Assembly (NCBI GenBank): GCA_027574665.1
Contig: CM050664.1
Span: 19,432,774 to 19,496,773, forward strand
Direction of reading: 5' to 3'
DNA from: Rhynochetos jubatus
Taxonomy: Eukaryota > Chordata > Aves > Eurypygiformes > Rhynochetidae
DNA: 64,000 nt
Shown: piece after piece, positions 38,641 through 51,000 of the stretch
How positions within the stretch are numbered: position 1 is the first letter of the stretch
How the letters are laid out: each line of letters opens with the position of its first letter
Notes under the pieces: generated by a model
Databases searched by the model: none
What the model saw: the letters and a program-made list of their open reading frames with translations, nothing else
What the model was told of the DNA's origin: nothing
Made by a program: the position numbers and the translations under genes

Positions 38641-41600
38641 ATTCAGTCCAGTAAAAACATAGTTAAGATTTTAAATAGCAGAAAGAGAACGCATCCAGAA
38701 TTTATTCCAACTTCTTTTTTTTTCCCCTCCCTGATACCTATTATAATCACAGGCATGGGTTTGCTAATACTGTGGTGCAATAGTTTCTTTAATTAATCAT
38801 AGAGAACCAGCTGTGGATAGTGTTTAACTTCAGAGTCACAATTTCTTAAGTGAAATCTTAAAATAAAATCTTCCACTAGTGGCTGTAGCTTTTTGAAGGA
38901 AAGTTCAGACAGGAGAAAAGAGGGCAGATAAAGATTTACCTTAATGAGTTTTGGACAGGCAATGACAACAGCCATCAATAAACTTCATGCTGAAATACCT
39001 GTGCCACAGTTAAGACTCTTCTGTTTTATTTACCTCAGCTGTCTTTCCCTGAATGCAGCTCATCGAGATGCTAGGTCTAACCTTTCCTAGGGTGAAGTAC
39101 CATGATCCTTTGATGGCCACACTGGATTCTTAGTATCACTGTATAAACTGGTCTCAGCGAATCAAAACGTACTGATAAACAGCAGGTGACAGTGACCTAA
39201 ACAATAACCCAAATATTTTTAAATTAACAACATAAACAAACCACAGTGTAAGGGGAAAGGAAAGTTTCTAAAAAAACCCAAACACCTAACATCTCAGAAT
39301 TTGTCTCCATCCTAAAAGCACAAGTACCCACATTTAAATCAAGCCAAAGTTCTTTGCACTGTCTTGTCTTACCCAAAACTAGTTTGGTGAGCTCTGAAGG
39401 AGGTCAAAAGCAAATGACTTTTACATTGTACTCTCAAACATTAGCTCTGAGATGTTTTGAGGAATGTTAATCTCCTTTCTGGATGCATTTCCACACATCT
39501 TTGCTAGTATTTTAACTCAGCATGCAAGGATGCAAGATAAACAAGATGAGCATGTCAAAAGGGCTACAGCTTGGAAGCTCATGCACACCATGGACGACAA
39601 GGGATTCTGTCCCATCGCCCTCTTCCACCCCATTGGCTTGGTACATGTGCCACCTTCCCATCCACTGCCATAATGCCAGGGCCTCCTGTCCTTGTCCATA
39701 CATCCTTCACAATTTACTCCTCTTCATTTATCACCATGGAGCTTTATGCCTCCCGCTTGCCCCCCGTTGCCTGCTAAGATCTGGGTCACCTTCACACTCG
39801 CTTCTGTATTATTATAAACCTTCATTCTCTCTCTCCCTACCACCTTCCTTCCTCTCACAAAATAAGGGCTTTGTTCATCTTTCCCTTACAAAGTTTCAGT
39901 CTCCCTTCCTGCCAGAGGAGACCACATTAATTTTGCAAAAAGAATCGTTAGTAATGTTTTCTATCTGGGAAAGAGGTTGAGGTTCTCAAACACAATGAAC
40001 TTGACTGTGAGGATAGCAGAGGTGAGATCAGACAAAGTATTACACTGGGAACTGTTATAGATGCCACCAGTGGGTAGGGATAACTGAAACTATGGATCTG
40101 CAAAAACTGAAGAGGCTGCACTTCTTCCTTCTTTTGCTCTTTAATAGTTAAAATTGATGTTTATTATCATTTACTGTCATTTACCATTCCCAGCTGTCAA
40201 AAAATCCCCAACAAAACCAAATCAACCAAACAAAAAAAAACCCAAGATTATCTACACATGTGTTTCAAGAACACTGGGAGGTCTTTCAGAGGAGCAAAGC
40301 TGAGAGCTTTGAGAAAGCTCTCATTAATGAACATTAACTAAACCAAGATCAGTCTTTAGGATATACTATCCCAGCAAAATTCACACAGCTGGGAAAAAAA
40401 ACCAGAAAATATGTCTCTTTCTGTAGGGTATACACATCTGGAAATACAAACAGTATTCCCTCTGCTGACCCTTCCAAGGAGAAGCAATTCTCCACCACAT
40501 GTCCCACTGTATATATTTCCCTATTTTAAACATGCTTTATGTAGAGTTGATACAGTTTTTTTAAAGATAGCCTTCCTTTTGTATTTTCCCTCTATATCTA
40601 ATTTTGAATAAGAATGTATTCCCAGGGGCTGACAGCATCAGGAAAACTAGGCTATGCCAGCAAGAAGGGATTCCAGTCAAACACCATCACGTCTGGCATA
40701 CTGCGTTTCATTTACAAATCTTTGATTTCTAAATGAATGGCAGTTCAAAGTACACATTAAACACAGACACTTTCTGCTTATGTATGGAGAGATTGTTAGA
40801 GATTAAGCCACTTTTAATTAAAGACTTAAGCAGGTGTCAGTTCGTGATACTCTTTGAATTTGGTTTAAACAGATATATGTTCCATGATTACCCAACAGCA
40901 CACTTTAAATACAAGCAGAATCAAAGAGATTTTCCTAAACAAAGCAAAGGAAAGCTACTTTGTCGGATGGTTTGAAGTTTGGTACTACTCATGTGTCATA
41001 TATGGAACATCATATATCTAGTTGGAAAAAGCATTCTGAAACACTTCAAAAAAATCAACAAAAGCTCTGGAAACAGCCCTACAAGAGAGCACACCAGGCC
41101 ACACCAGACCTATTAATTTCAGCAGGGTTTTGTTCTGCCTCTATACATGCATCTAACTATCCAAAGTTAATTTGCAGTGTCAAGGCATAACACAGATAAT
41201 TTAAAAGCATTCTGGACTCAAATACTAGAGCTTTAAACATGGAAATGGAATTATTTCTAAGTAATTCTCTCAGTGTCGCCTTTTAGAGTAATAGCAATGT
41301 GAAGAGTACCCTGTTCCTCCATTACTCAAAGAATAATTTTTTTAAAGGAAATCCAAAGATTAATTTAAAGCCATCTGATGAAAATACCTTAATATTTACC
41401 TTCATATTTTGAATTCCCCTGAATTCAAGGGAAGTGATTTCAAAAATTATCCTGGATGCTTCTCATTTCAAGATGTTAAATATTGGCTCTTACAAATTTC
41501 CATTACACACAGTCTGACAATATTTGCCGCTCTGGACTACATGAACTGACTTTTAATTCTTACAGAGGTAATGATAATAAAGTTTGTAGAAGTTCAGCAC

Positions 41601-42316
41601 AGGTGACATTTTAAGATTTCATACTTATTACAAGTCCCTCTTCTTCAGGTCTAATTTCACATAAGTGTAAAAAATGGTTAGAACTGTCAAATGCATAAAT
41701 TCTCTCAATCCTTTTTACCTATTGCATCATCAGTTACAGTTACCCTCAAACTGGTCTCCTAATCATCCTGTAAATGATGGCACTACACTTTAACATCTCT
41801 GCAGTGGTGTTGCAGCTGACACTGAAAACAATGAGAGAGCGCACATGTGATTTCAGGATTTGGGAACTAGTAAATCACAAACTGGAGTCCCAAAGCCAAG
41901 GCCATTAGTAGAGCTGTGGGAAGAAAATAACAAGGGAGACAGAGCAATCCGCCAGCTGCCTAGGTCAAAGCCTGGGACGTAGCGTAGCGGGTAGCTGGGC
42001 GGACGGCTAAGAGACAGGGAGGTGAAGAGCACAATCGCCAAAACAAAGGATGCTGACTGCTGGAGCTGTCACTACAGGAATAGAGTACCAGCCTGCATCT
42101 CAGATGCTGGCTAATGGAAGCTACGGCGTGAGAGCAAAGGCAAAGTTTAAAAAGGGCGTAGGATGATTAGCATGAAATCACAATTCTTGGAGCATCTGTT
42201 GATCCTAAAGGAAAGACTGAGCAAACTTGCAGAAATCAGGTTTTCATTTTCAGATACTTCTTTCTGCTTCTTTAGTATTAACTCCAGCAACATTGCGTAC
42301 AGAGAAAAAAACCAAA

Positions 42317-42338
42317 CAACAACAACAACAAAAAAAAA
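42317..42338. repeat. (CAA)n and poly(A) simple repeat
   Basis: Four to five CAA units followed by a run of eight or more As. Confidence 0.85.
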
Positions 42339-44699
42339 GCAGTAAAAACCAAGCTCAGTTTGACAGCTTCAGCGTAAGGTACAGATCTGGAGCAATCGCA
42401 AGGGCTAGAATCTCAAATACGCACCAGCACAACCCAGAGCTACAACTAGCTCCTGAATTTTATCAGTTTCTTGGGTGGAGACAGCATGAGGAATGTCCCT
42501 TATCCAGGAAGGGAAAAGCATTAAAGCCAGCAAGATTCTTCTAGCAGCCATGGCAGGCACAGGTTATTAAGTGGATCTTTGCATGGCTGCTCCACCTCCC
42601 GCTTTATTTGCTGGAAGCCGGTTATGTAACTAATACAAACTAAAACAACCCTTTCTAGGTTGTTTTCCTTAAGCTCTGGCCTGCCAGGAGGAACTGAAGG
42701 AATTCAAAAGCAGCTTCCCTTCTGTTGCTCTTTTGGGCGTTTCTCTTTGAAGTGGCACCCTAAGTGGCTGCTCATCCACCGGTTCTGTAGGTAGTCTTTA
42801 AAGCAGTACTTTCCACCCTTCGAGCTGAAGTTCAGAAACATACAATTAATTAAAGCAAGTTAGCTGTGTTATTATTTCAGCCTTTTATTTCTACCTGGTG
42901 TCAGACTCTAAGATGCAAGTGCTCTTTGTAGTAGGATTTCAGACACTCTGGAGAACATGCTGAACTCTATAGATTGATCTGATATGGTTCGTGTAACACA
43001 GGAACAATCTAATACAGCCATTTAGCTATCGCTTAAAGGAAAAATGCATTCTAAAATCTAGAAGCAAAGAATCAAACTCCACAATGACTAACTACTTGGA
43101 GGATTTAAAAGAAGAGTAAGCCTAAAATTGAATTTTATATGGAATGATTGCAAAGTAGACTGGCTAGGAAATCTTCGTTTGTTAACAAACCGACAACTTA
43201 CCTACCTACCAGATGGCTGTGATGCAACCAAAAATGCATCTAATGCTGCTTATAACAGTAGTGGCCAAATGCCACATCACTGGTTTCCAAATATTTTCCT
43301 GGTGTGGAATGTTTGTAAACCATCTTCTTGTACTGCTGCCAAACTCCAGCAACACTTTCCAGGACAGTTTTAGTCCTGAACTATAAAATATCCCCAAATT
43401 ATTAAGAATTAGCATGGACAAAAGACTTCAGTGAATATGTCCTAAAGCTCTCTCCCACTTCCACGTAGCATGTATGTTGTTTATTTGCATTCTTTGAGCA
43501 CAGGACTTTATAGCCGTAATTATCTCATTTTCTCATAGCACAAACAGTCCAATTTTTATTCATTGAGATCAACATTTTTGTTGCATTCTTCCTCTGGGGT
43601 TTTTTTTCTTCAAGTTTTGCTACTAACAAATACAACAGATTTATGCTATCAAAATACCTGGTAGGGTAGAGATTTATTAATGAACTACATTTTCAAATGA
43701 ACTTTGATCAAAAGTGGCAATAGTGGATGAAATGGACAGCTAGAGGAAATGATGTTTTAACTCCATTTCCATTCTCCACATGCTTTAGAAGAAATAGCTC
43801 AACCATGTAACCTCACCTTAAAAGACTTTTGTGCAAGAATTTCCACCAAAATCTGGAAGGCTTCAAGAAGCAATGTCCAATCAAGCACATTTTAGAAGCT
43901 TGAAGCGCTTCATGGTCCGCTGGCTATGAAATCCTGCTAGCCAGTCTTGAGCATGCAATCTTGCTGCTCTATGTCTTTTTTTGAAGGGCTGAACGGTGGG
44001 GACACTACATTTATTAAGGAATACAGTGAAGCCCTGGACTTTTTCCCTTCTTAGACATCTCTCCTGTTTCTCCTGCGCTGTGAAGTGAGCTGCAGAGCCT
44101 TCAGCCTGCCCTGTGGTCTTCACAAAACACACCCAGAGGGTTAAAGCGCTTCCTCCATCCCCACCACCTGAGGTCTGCAAAGGCAAGAGCTGCTGAAAGC
44201 CTGCGAACAGGAAAAGGTCAGCAGCAGCGTATTATACTCCGTATGTTTGGATTAGCCCACAATAGCTAAATAAACTGATTTGATGTCTAATGACATTTTC
44301 AAACAATAGCTAATAAAGTTATCCGAAGTATGCAGAGACAAAAAATGCGCCCAGAGCACCAGAATACGTCTCTAATGCATCTACACAAGCAATGGCCACA
44401 CCGTGAATTTCAGCACTTTGGCCATTCCAATTAGAGGTCAAATATAAAGGAGCGCAAGTTAAAAAGCCTACTGACTAGGAAAGACACAAATACTCCTGCC
44501 TTGACCATTATCATCACTCCCATTTGTATGGGACCATCAGGTTTTATCCTATGTGTTTAGTACAAAACCATGTTTCTGCAACAGAATCCTCGTCTTTCCA
44601 AAATAAGTAAATAAAAGGCATACTACTGAAGTGAATCACAAGCTCTGAATACTTTTGGAAAGCTTCTCTGAATTAGCTGGGTTAGCAGGTCTGAGGGAT

Positions 44700-45130
44700 T
44701 TGCACTAAAACCACATGAGGATCCTGACTCATGTCAGCAGAGGAAGGAGCTGCGATGGATCCAGATGCTATCGCTCCTCTCCCAGCCTGTTTTGACACCG
44801 ATCCTCTGCTTGAGGTTCCCACCCCTGTGGCGATGGAGCCGGCACAAGGAAAAGAACACTCACGCACCTGTCTCAGCAGCTTGAGTTTGAAGACACCCCT
44901 TGGATGGGTGCACCTTCACAGTCCGTTTGGAAATGAAGCTGCGAGGGTGCAGACACGTGTCTGCTGAGGCCCGTAACCCTGGCCAGGAGGGAGGCTGTGC
45001 CATCCCGTTGGGGCCGCTGTACATCCAGCTACTGCAGCAGGTTTCACCAGATCTCGTTTGCAAACAGCCCCAAGGGGAAGCTGGTTCGATTTCTCAAACC
45101 AGAGACGCTGGTTCTGAAGAACAAATGTAT
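44700..45130. other. Isolated GC/CpG-richer patch, unassigned
   Basis: About 430 bases with visibly higher GC and CpG content than the surrounding intron, and open frames of about 60-80 codons on both strands. No protein family, transposon or splice-bounded exon was recognised. It could be a decayed mobile element or a regulatory element. Confidence 0.35.
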
Positions 45131-47549
45131 GATTAATGGGCTTGCAGCACTGCTACAGTTGTGGTCGCCTTTTTAAAGCTTTCCATCAAAGTTCTTACAA
45201 CCTGAAATACTGTAGCAGATTAAAAAATGAAAGGGACTGCAAGTTGTGCCCATGTAAAAGACAGTTATAAAGCAACTAATCTAAAATCTGCAAATAAGTC
45301 TTGCTTACTTCAGCTGATTTGCACACTCAATTTCAAATTTTTTAAGTACTTAGCAAAGCATTTTCAGACATGCTATGACCAAATACGAACTTGCTGAATA
45401 CACACACTAAGACAAAACACAAATAAATGTTCCTGGATGGATCCCATTAATATTACACCTTACTTCCACACTTAAAACAGTACTGAAAAATAAGAAGGAG
45501 CGTCAGTGGGACTGGTCACATTCTGAGCAGTGAAGGAGACCTTTGCCCACACCACTGTCTCTTTATCACATACCACAGCGCATGTCTGAGCTCTTCTGAA
45601 GGTACCATCATTTCAGCTTTAGATACAAGTAACCAAGAAGTATTTCTGATAATCCTTTCACATGAACAACTATTCTGTATAGAGAATTTACACAAGAGTA
45701 GCAAGGGCTCGGATGCACACCCACTCATTCACTAATGCCATAGTGATGCTCCAACAAAACCACTTTAGCTCATAAAAAAAATATTCTGGCAGCCACAGTC
45801 CTAAATAACTACTTTTACTTTAACCTCGTGATTTGTTTAATCCATCTGAAGCACCTAAATGTAAATTATTGCATTACACACTCCTAGAAGATCAACATTT
45901 GAAAGTCATTATACTGCTGAACAGCACTTGTTAGTTTATTCAGCTTCTGTAAGCAAAACACATTACCAGAACTGTCTATCAATTTGTATCAGATGCAGCA
46001 ACGCGTCAGAAACATCAGGGTTTAAACACGTGGTGTTTCACCGTTTGAACCACTGAAGTATTCTGTAAACAGAAATATGCACTGCTCCAACACAGCTTTC
46101 CTATTAACAGAGTTACTTCTAATTATGAACTTCGTGACTGTGCGTTAACTTCACGGAACCGCCAGCAACAAGACCTGTATTTAGGGGGGACGGACAGGGA
46201 ACTGCCATAGGTAATTCAACATACTAATCAAGCCAATAGCAACAGTATGCTGTATCTGAAAATTAGGCATGTGAGGAGACCCTCAAGGCTTCTGTGATCC
46301 CTGCTGCTTAGTGGAGGCAGAGCTGCATAACGTTATGTATACGTGTCATGCTCATACCCGACCTCCTGTCCAGCTGAACTTCTAGCACACTCACCAAAAA
46401 AATACCTGGCTCATGTTTAAAGGTGTTTTACGTATGGGCTAATTTTCCTGACAAAGCAGGTCACAGAAGAACCTCCACCTGCACCGAGGCTGGCACTTGC
46501 TTACGTCGCAATGAGGCAGAGGGGAAAAAAATAAGTCAGTAAAGTAAACCTCGAACACCCTTACTCAGCATTGCGCCCAGGCCCCTGCAGCCAGCTGGCC
46601 AGGACCCAGTCTCAGCACAAAACTCAATGGTCTGCCACAAGGAACACCTGGGCAGGTTCTACAAGTGAGGATATTGTTAAAATTTGGACTTTTTGGTCAA
46701 AGCACAACAGTCTCCTCTGCCCCACAATCACCCCAAGTTACTCCGGATGATCAACACCAAGGAATAATTACAAGGCATAACTGTGTAGGGATTATATGTT
46801 TTTACATTCAAACAAGCCTTGGGGAAACTGTGCTAGACAAACCTGAGCAGGATAATATAACCACTACTGGTTGTGGGCACTGCAAACTGAAATACTGATG
46901 GACTGGCAGGGCCCATAAGAGCAAGCAGTTGCCTCTATAAAACCAAGAGAGCAGCAGACTCGAAGGAGCCACATTATTACCCTCTGCTCTCCCTAGAGAC
47001 TGAGGGGCCATTATTCCATCTCCCAATCTCTGCATTTTTTCCTGCAAAAAGCCTATGCACTAAAGTTTATGAGGTCTGAATTTCAAAAGGAAAGCACACT
47101 TCACCTTAAACTCCATGCTCAACTGTCACTGGTATTTTATCAAATGTAAATCAACACAGTTTGGGGGTTTTGGTCTGTGTTTCAAAACATAAACCATACA
47201 TAATGGCTTAACCAAGTAAGTGATAAGCAAAAAATATTACATTCCATGAAAAAAAGGAAAAAGCATATTCCTGGGATGCCCCACATTGTCTCTTCATAGA
47301 CATATTACTTCTGAGATTAAAGAAATGCTTGTTTATTTAACAGCTTGACTAATCCCCAACAACAGAGCATTTAATGGAAAATATTAATGTGGGACCCACA
47401 AAGAGAGGTGCTGTGTTATAAAGATTGTAAACAGACGTGGGATTTTTACTTTAACATAAACAATACAAGCTTAGCCAAAAGGAATAACAATTTAAAACAA
47501 ACAAACAAACAACACAAAACCAACAAACACAGAAACTGAACTAGGCAAA

Positions 47550-48051
47550 TCACAGAATGGTTTGGGTTGGAAGGGACCTTAAGGATCATCCATTCCACCC
47601 CCTGCCATGGGCAGGGACACCCTCCACTAGACCAGGTTGCTCCAAGCCTCATCCAGCCTGGCCTTGGACACTGCCAGGGATGGGGCATCCACAGCTTCTC
47701 TGGGCAACCTGTTCCAGCGCCTCCCCACCCTCTCTGTGAAGAATTCCTTCCTGATGTCTAATCTAAATCTCCCTCTTTCAATTTAAACCCATTACCCCTT
47801 GTCCTGTCACTACAGGCCCTTGTAAAAAGTCCCCCCTCAGCTTCCATGTAGCCCCCCAGGCACTGGAAGGGGCTCTAAGGTCTCCCCGGAGCCTTCCCTT
47901 CTCCAGGCTGAACACCCCCAACTCTCCCAGCCTGTCCCCATGGCAGAGGGGCTCCAGCCCTTGGAGCATACTCATGGCCTCCTGTGGACTCACCCCAAGA
48001 GGTCCACGTCCTTCTGATTTTGGGGGCCCCAGAGCTGAACACAGTACTCAG
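47550..48051 (-). mobile_element. CR1 LINE 3' fragment, about 500 bp
   Basis: Minus-orientation CR1, the longest well-preserved copy in the window. It begins TCACAGAATGGTTTGGGTTG and runs through GGAAGGGACCTTAAGGATCA, CCAAGCCTCATCCAGCCTGG and TTTAAACCCATTACCCCTTG to GGGGCCCCAGAGCTGAACAC. It extends further toward the 5' side of the element than the 18.6-kb copy. No intact reverse transcriptase remains. Confidence 0.96.
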
Positions 48052-51000
48052 TGAATACTCAGACTGCAAATAATGACAATCAAAGAAGGCCTCAGGTGAT
48101 AACCTTAGAGTCCTATCGGGAAGTTTTAGCATATAAGATACTGTAAGAGTAAAAATAAGTAACTAATGGTATAAAATAAGAAAATGTGTATATTGCGTAC
48201 ACTAAAGGAAATACACATGCTACATACACGCCTAACAACTGACAAATTCTTCATTTGTTTTAGGGGTCAATTCCTTCTTGGTTAATAAGTAAAAGCACAC
48301 AGTATACTTTACTGCTTTGAGGAGGAAGGAAAACACATAAATTAATTCTTCATTACAGTTTCAAAAGCCAAATTATTTAAGGACTGTTTGTATTCAAGCT
48401 AAATACACAGAATCATGATATTACACGTTTTTTATTCAAATAGAATTTACATTTACCTACCATCTCATTAAAGTGAGATGATACAGCAGTAGCATTTTCC
48501 TTAGATTTTTTTTCCCCTTTTAATTAGAATGTTCTTTGTAAATGCTTACAATAATTCTGAAGTTTACAGGAAAGTATTTTTTTAAAGCACACATTGGGTT
48601 TTTTTCAGGTCTAATGTCGGTTACTGTCTAAACTCTTCAGAGGCCAAGTGGATGTTACAGCCCTTTGCTAAACACCATTGTTTTTCAAAGGTGGAAAGGG
48701 ATATGACTCCTGACAAACACAGCTGGGATGAGTAGCTCTAAAGACAATCAAATTTTACTAACATAATATTTCGGCCAGTTTGGCTTATTTTGCTCCAGGT
48801 CTAACACTCTGTTAGCATGCACAGCTTTGCAGAGTAGCTACTCCTATGGTACAAATTCTTTTCTCATACGAAAAAAAGCTCTTCCTCCTCAATGAAGTTG
48901 CTGTTTGTCTCCCGTTACGTAACTAAACCAATGGCTGAACTGTTCTCAAACCACAGTAATGTCCCTTCAGTCCGTCCTTTCCAAAAAGAAAGACCCCCAA
49001 ACCCCCCGTTTCACAACGATGAGCACTGTACGTGGAACAGTCCTTCTGGCAGGATCAGGCCCCTTGTTTTCGCACCAGCCCTCTGCGCCAATAAGAGCAT
49101 GCGGCTGGAGCTTAAAGGATTATGTGTATGTATGTGCAGGGGAAGTCACACACAGAGTTCGGTGCCACTACCGAGGGCAGTGCAGCGGCGTCAGCGGTCT
49201 TTTTCTAGGTTCTCGTGTTGTTTGCTCCTACTAGGGAAATGCGATACTGGAGTTTCTGCCGAGCTCACTTTGACAAGGGTCTGACTTGACAGGCAAAATG
49301 TTTCTGCCAGCCATCAAGGAACAACAAGGCAGTGCCTACCAGGTGAGATTTTGAGTTCACCTTTTAGATTGCTTTCAGTTTTTAAAAGCCTAGAAGCAAT
49401 TTACATTAGGGCATATAAACCTTGGATCAGTGAAAAAGAACAGTGCCATCATCAGAAACCAGTGTTCAGTTTTTAGATGACAGTTCTTTAGGAAAAACAT
49501 CATTGTTTAACTTTATCATGCTCCTGCTTTTATCCGGTTGTCCACAAGTTACTGTAGGCTTTCTCTTAAGCATACTGATGCTCATGCTCTTCACGTTAGG
49601 CTGGATTTCTCATTTACTGTTTCTTTGTGTACTGGGTATGTGCTTTCAAGTTTTATATTAATCGCTCTGAGTATATGAGATCTCAATTTTTCTGTATATT
49701 AAATCTAGAAGTACAGCAGAAGAATTGATCAAAAGTTAACATAATTAGTCATTAATAAAGCAAAAAAGTTCTCAGTTAAAGTGAGATACTTAAGAATCTT
49801 CTATTCATAGCATAATAAAACACAGCAAACCATACTGTGAAATGTTACTGCAAAGCAGCTAAAGACACAGCAGTAACTAATTAACTAATTAATCACAATT
49901 AAGCTGCATTTTCATTTATATTATAAAAGAAGGTAAGCCAAAGGCAAACTTCAAAGCACCAAACATTTCCTCACTGCTTTCAGCAGAAACTTTGAACGAG
50001 CACAATGACTGCCGTGCTTTCTAGCCTCCATAAGCATTTTTAACTATGCTAATCGCCATGATATTTGCAAATCTGTTTTCTACCGCACTTTGCAAAGACC
50101 TACTTTCCTTCAGGCCTCTGTCAGCTGAACTTCGTGTCCTTTTCATATAAGTGCTAAAACAGCATAAAAAGGCAGCAGCCTGTTTCTCATGCCAGCATCA
50201 CATCCCTCACGTGCTTGATTGGCCCTTCATTCAGGGCAAAGCAGGACCCGACGGATTTCAACAGAAGTTGGACTGATTCTGAAATGATGAAAAACAGTTA
50301 ATCAAACGTCTGGACCAAGTGATTCACGTGAAGGTCTATGTTTGTGATCTGCACATCAGAATGATTCATTTGAACGTCTGTGCGCAGGATCTGAACATCA
50401 GATAAGAGTTTATCAGAATATTCTGCATGTTTTCCACAACAGCTAAAAGACAGAAAGATCTGAGTGAAGATAGGCTAGTAGGCTCCAGTGACCACCCTCC
50501 CAACTGTGGCTGACTGTTGGTATGCACCCTGTGTCTGTGTGGGCTATGTAAAAACAACCATTTATCAATCATTACTAAGAAACTAGCTCAGGGACAAACT
50601 AATTACTCCTTAGGCTTCCACCCATTAGCACAGGAGGAAGCAGATTATGAATTTATTTTATATATCAAGGCTCTATACAGCTCCTGCAGTAACAAAATCT
50701 GCCACAGAAGTTGTGCTTTCTTCCTGTGGTGTACAAGACTTAAAATTGCGTGTACCTATCGAGGACACTAAGAAATCTTTTAAAAACATTCGTTCAAATT
50801 AAAAATAAGTTTAAAAAAACCAACACAGTAATTGCCAAATGGCATGAGACTCAATACACAGCAATTAGTAAGCACTAGTATTTAATTCAGTGTCATTTAT
50901 TTGACTGTAGTCGAAGGAATGCGCACAAATCCCAACCATGGCTTCCCAAAATACCACGGATTGGACAGATTGTGGGTAACAGGTGGCTACAGGTAGTATA

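Larger units (their letters stand above)
38641..47549. other. Intronic DNA, mostly nothing recognised
   Basis: No exon was recognised. A (CAA)n plus A-run lies at 42317-42338. A GC- and CpG-richer island at 44700-45130 stands out and is unassigned. An A/C-rich run containing (CAAA)n lies at 47498-47530 just before the next CR1. Confidence 0.4.

Noticed and set aside
39522-39980. 152-codon plus-strand open frame
   Set aside because: Overlapped by frames of similar quality on both strands, rich in Ser, Pro and His without domain pattern. Looks random.
47446-48132. Several 60-85-codon frames
   Set aside because: All arise from the CR1 copy at 47550-48051. The GMGHPQLL-type peptide also appears at the 18.6-kb CR1, showing that it is repeat-derived.
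48892-49284. 130-codon plus-strand frame in a CpG-raised region
   Set aside because: No family resemblance or flanking splice sites, and an equally open overlapping second frame. Recorded only as part of the intron.
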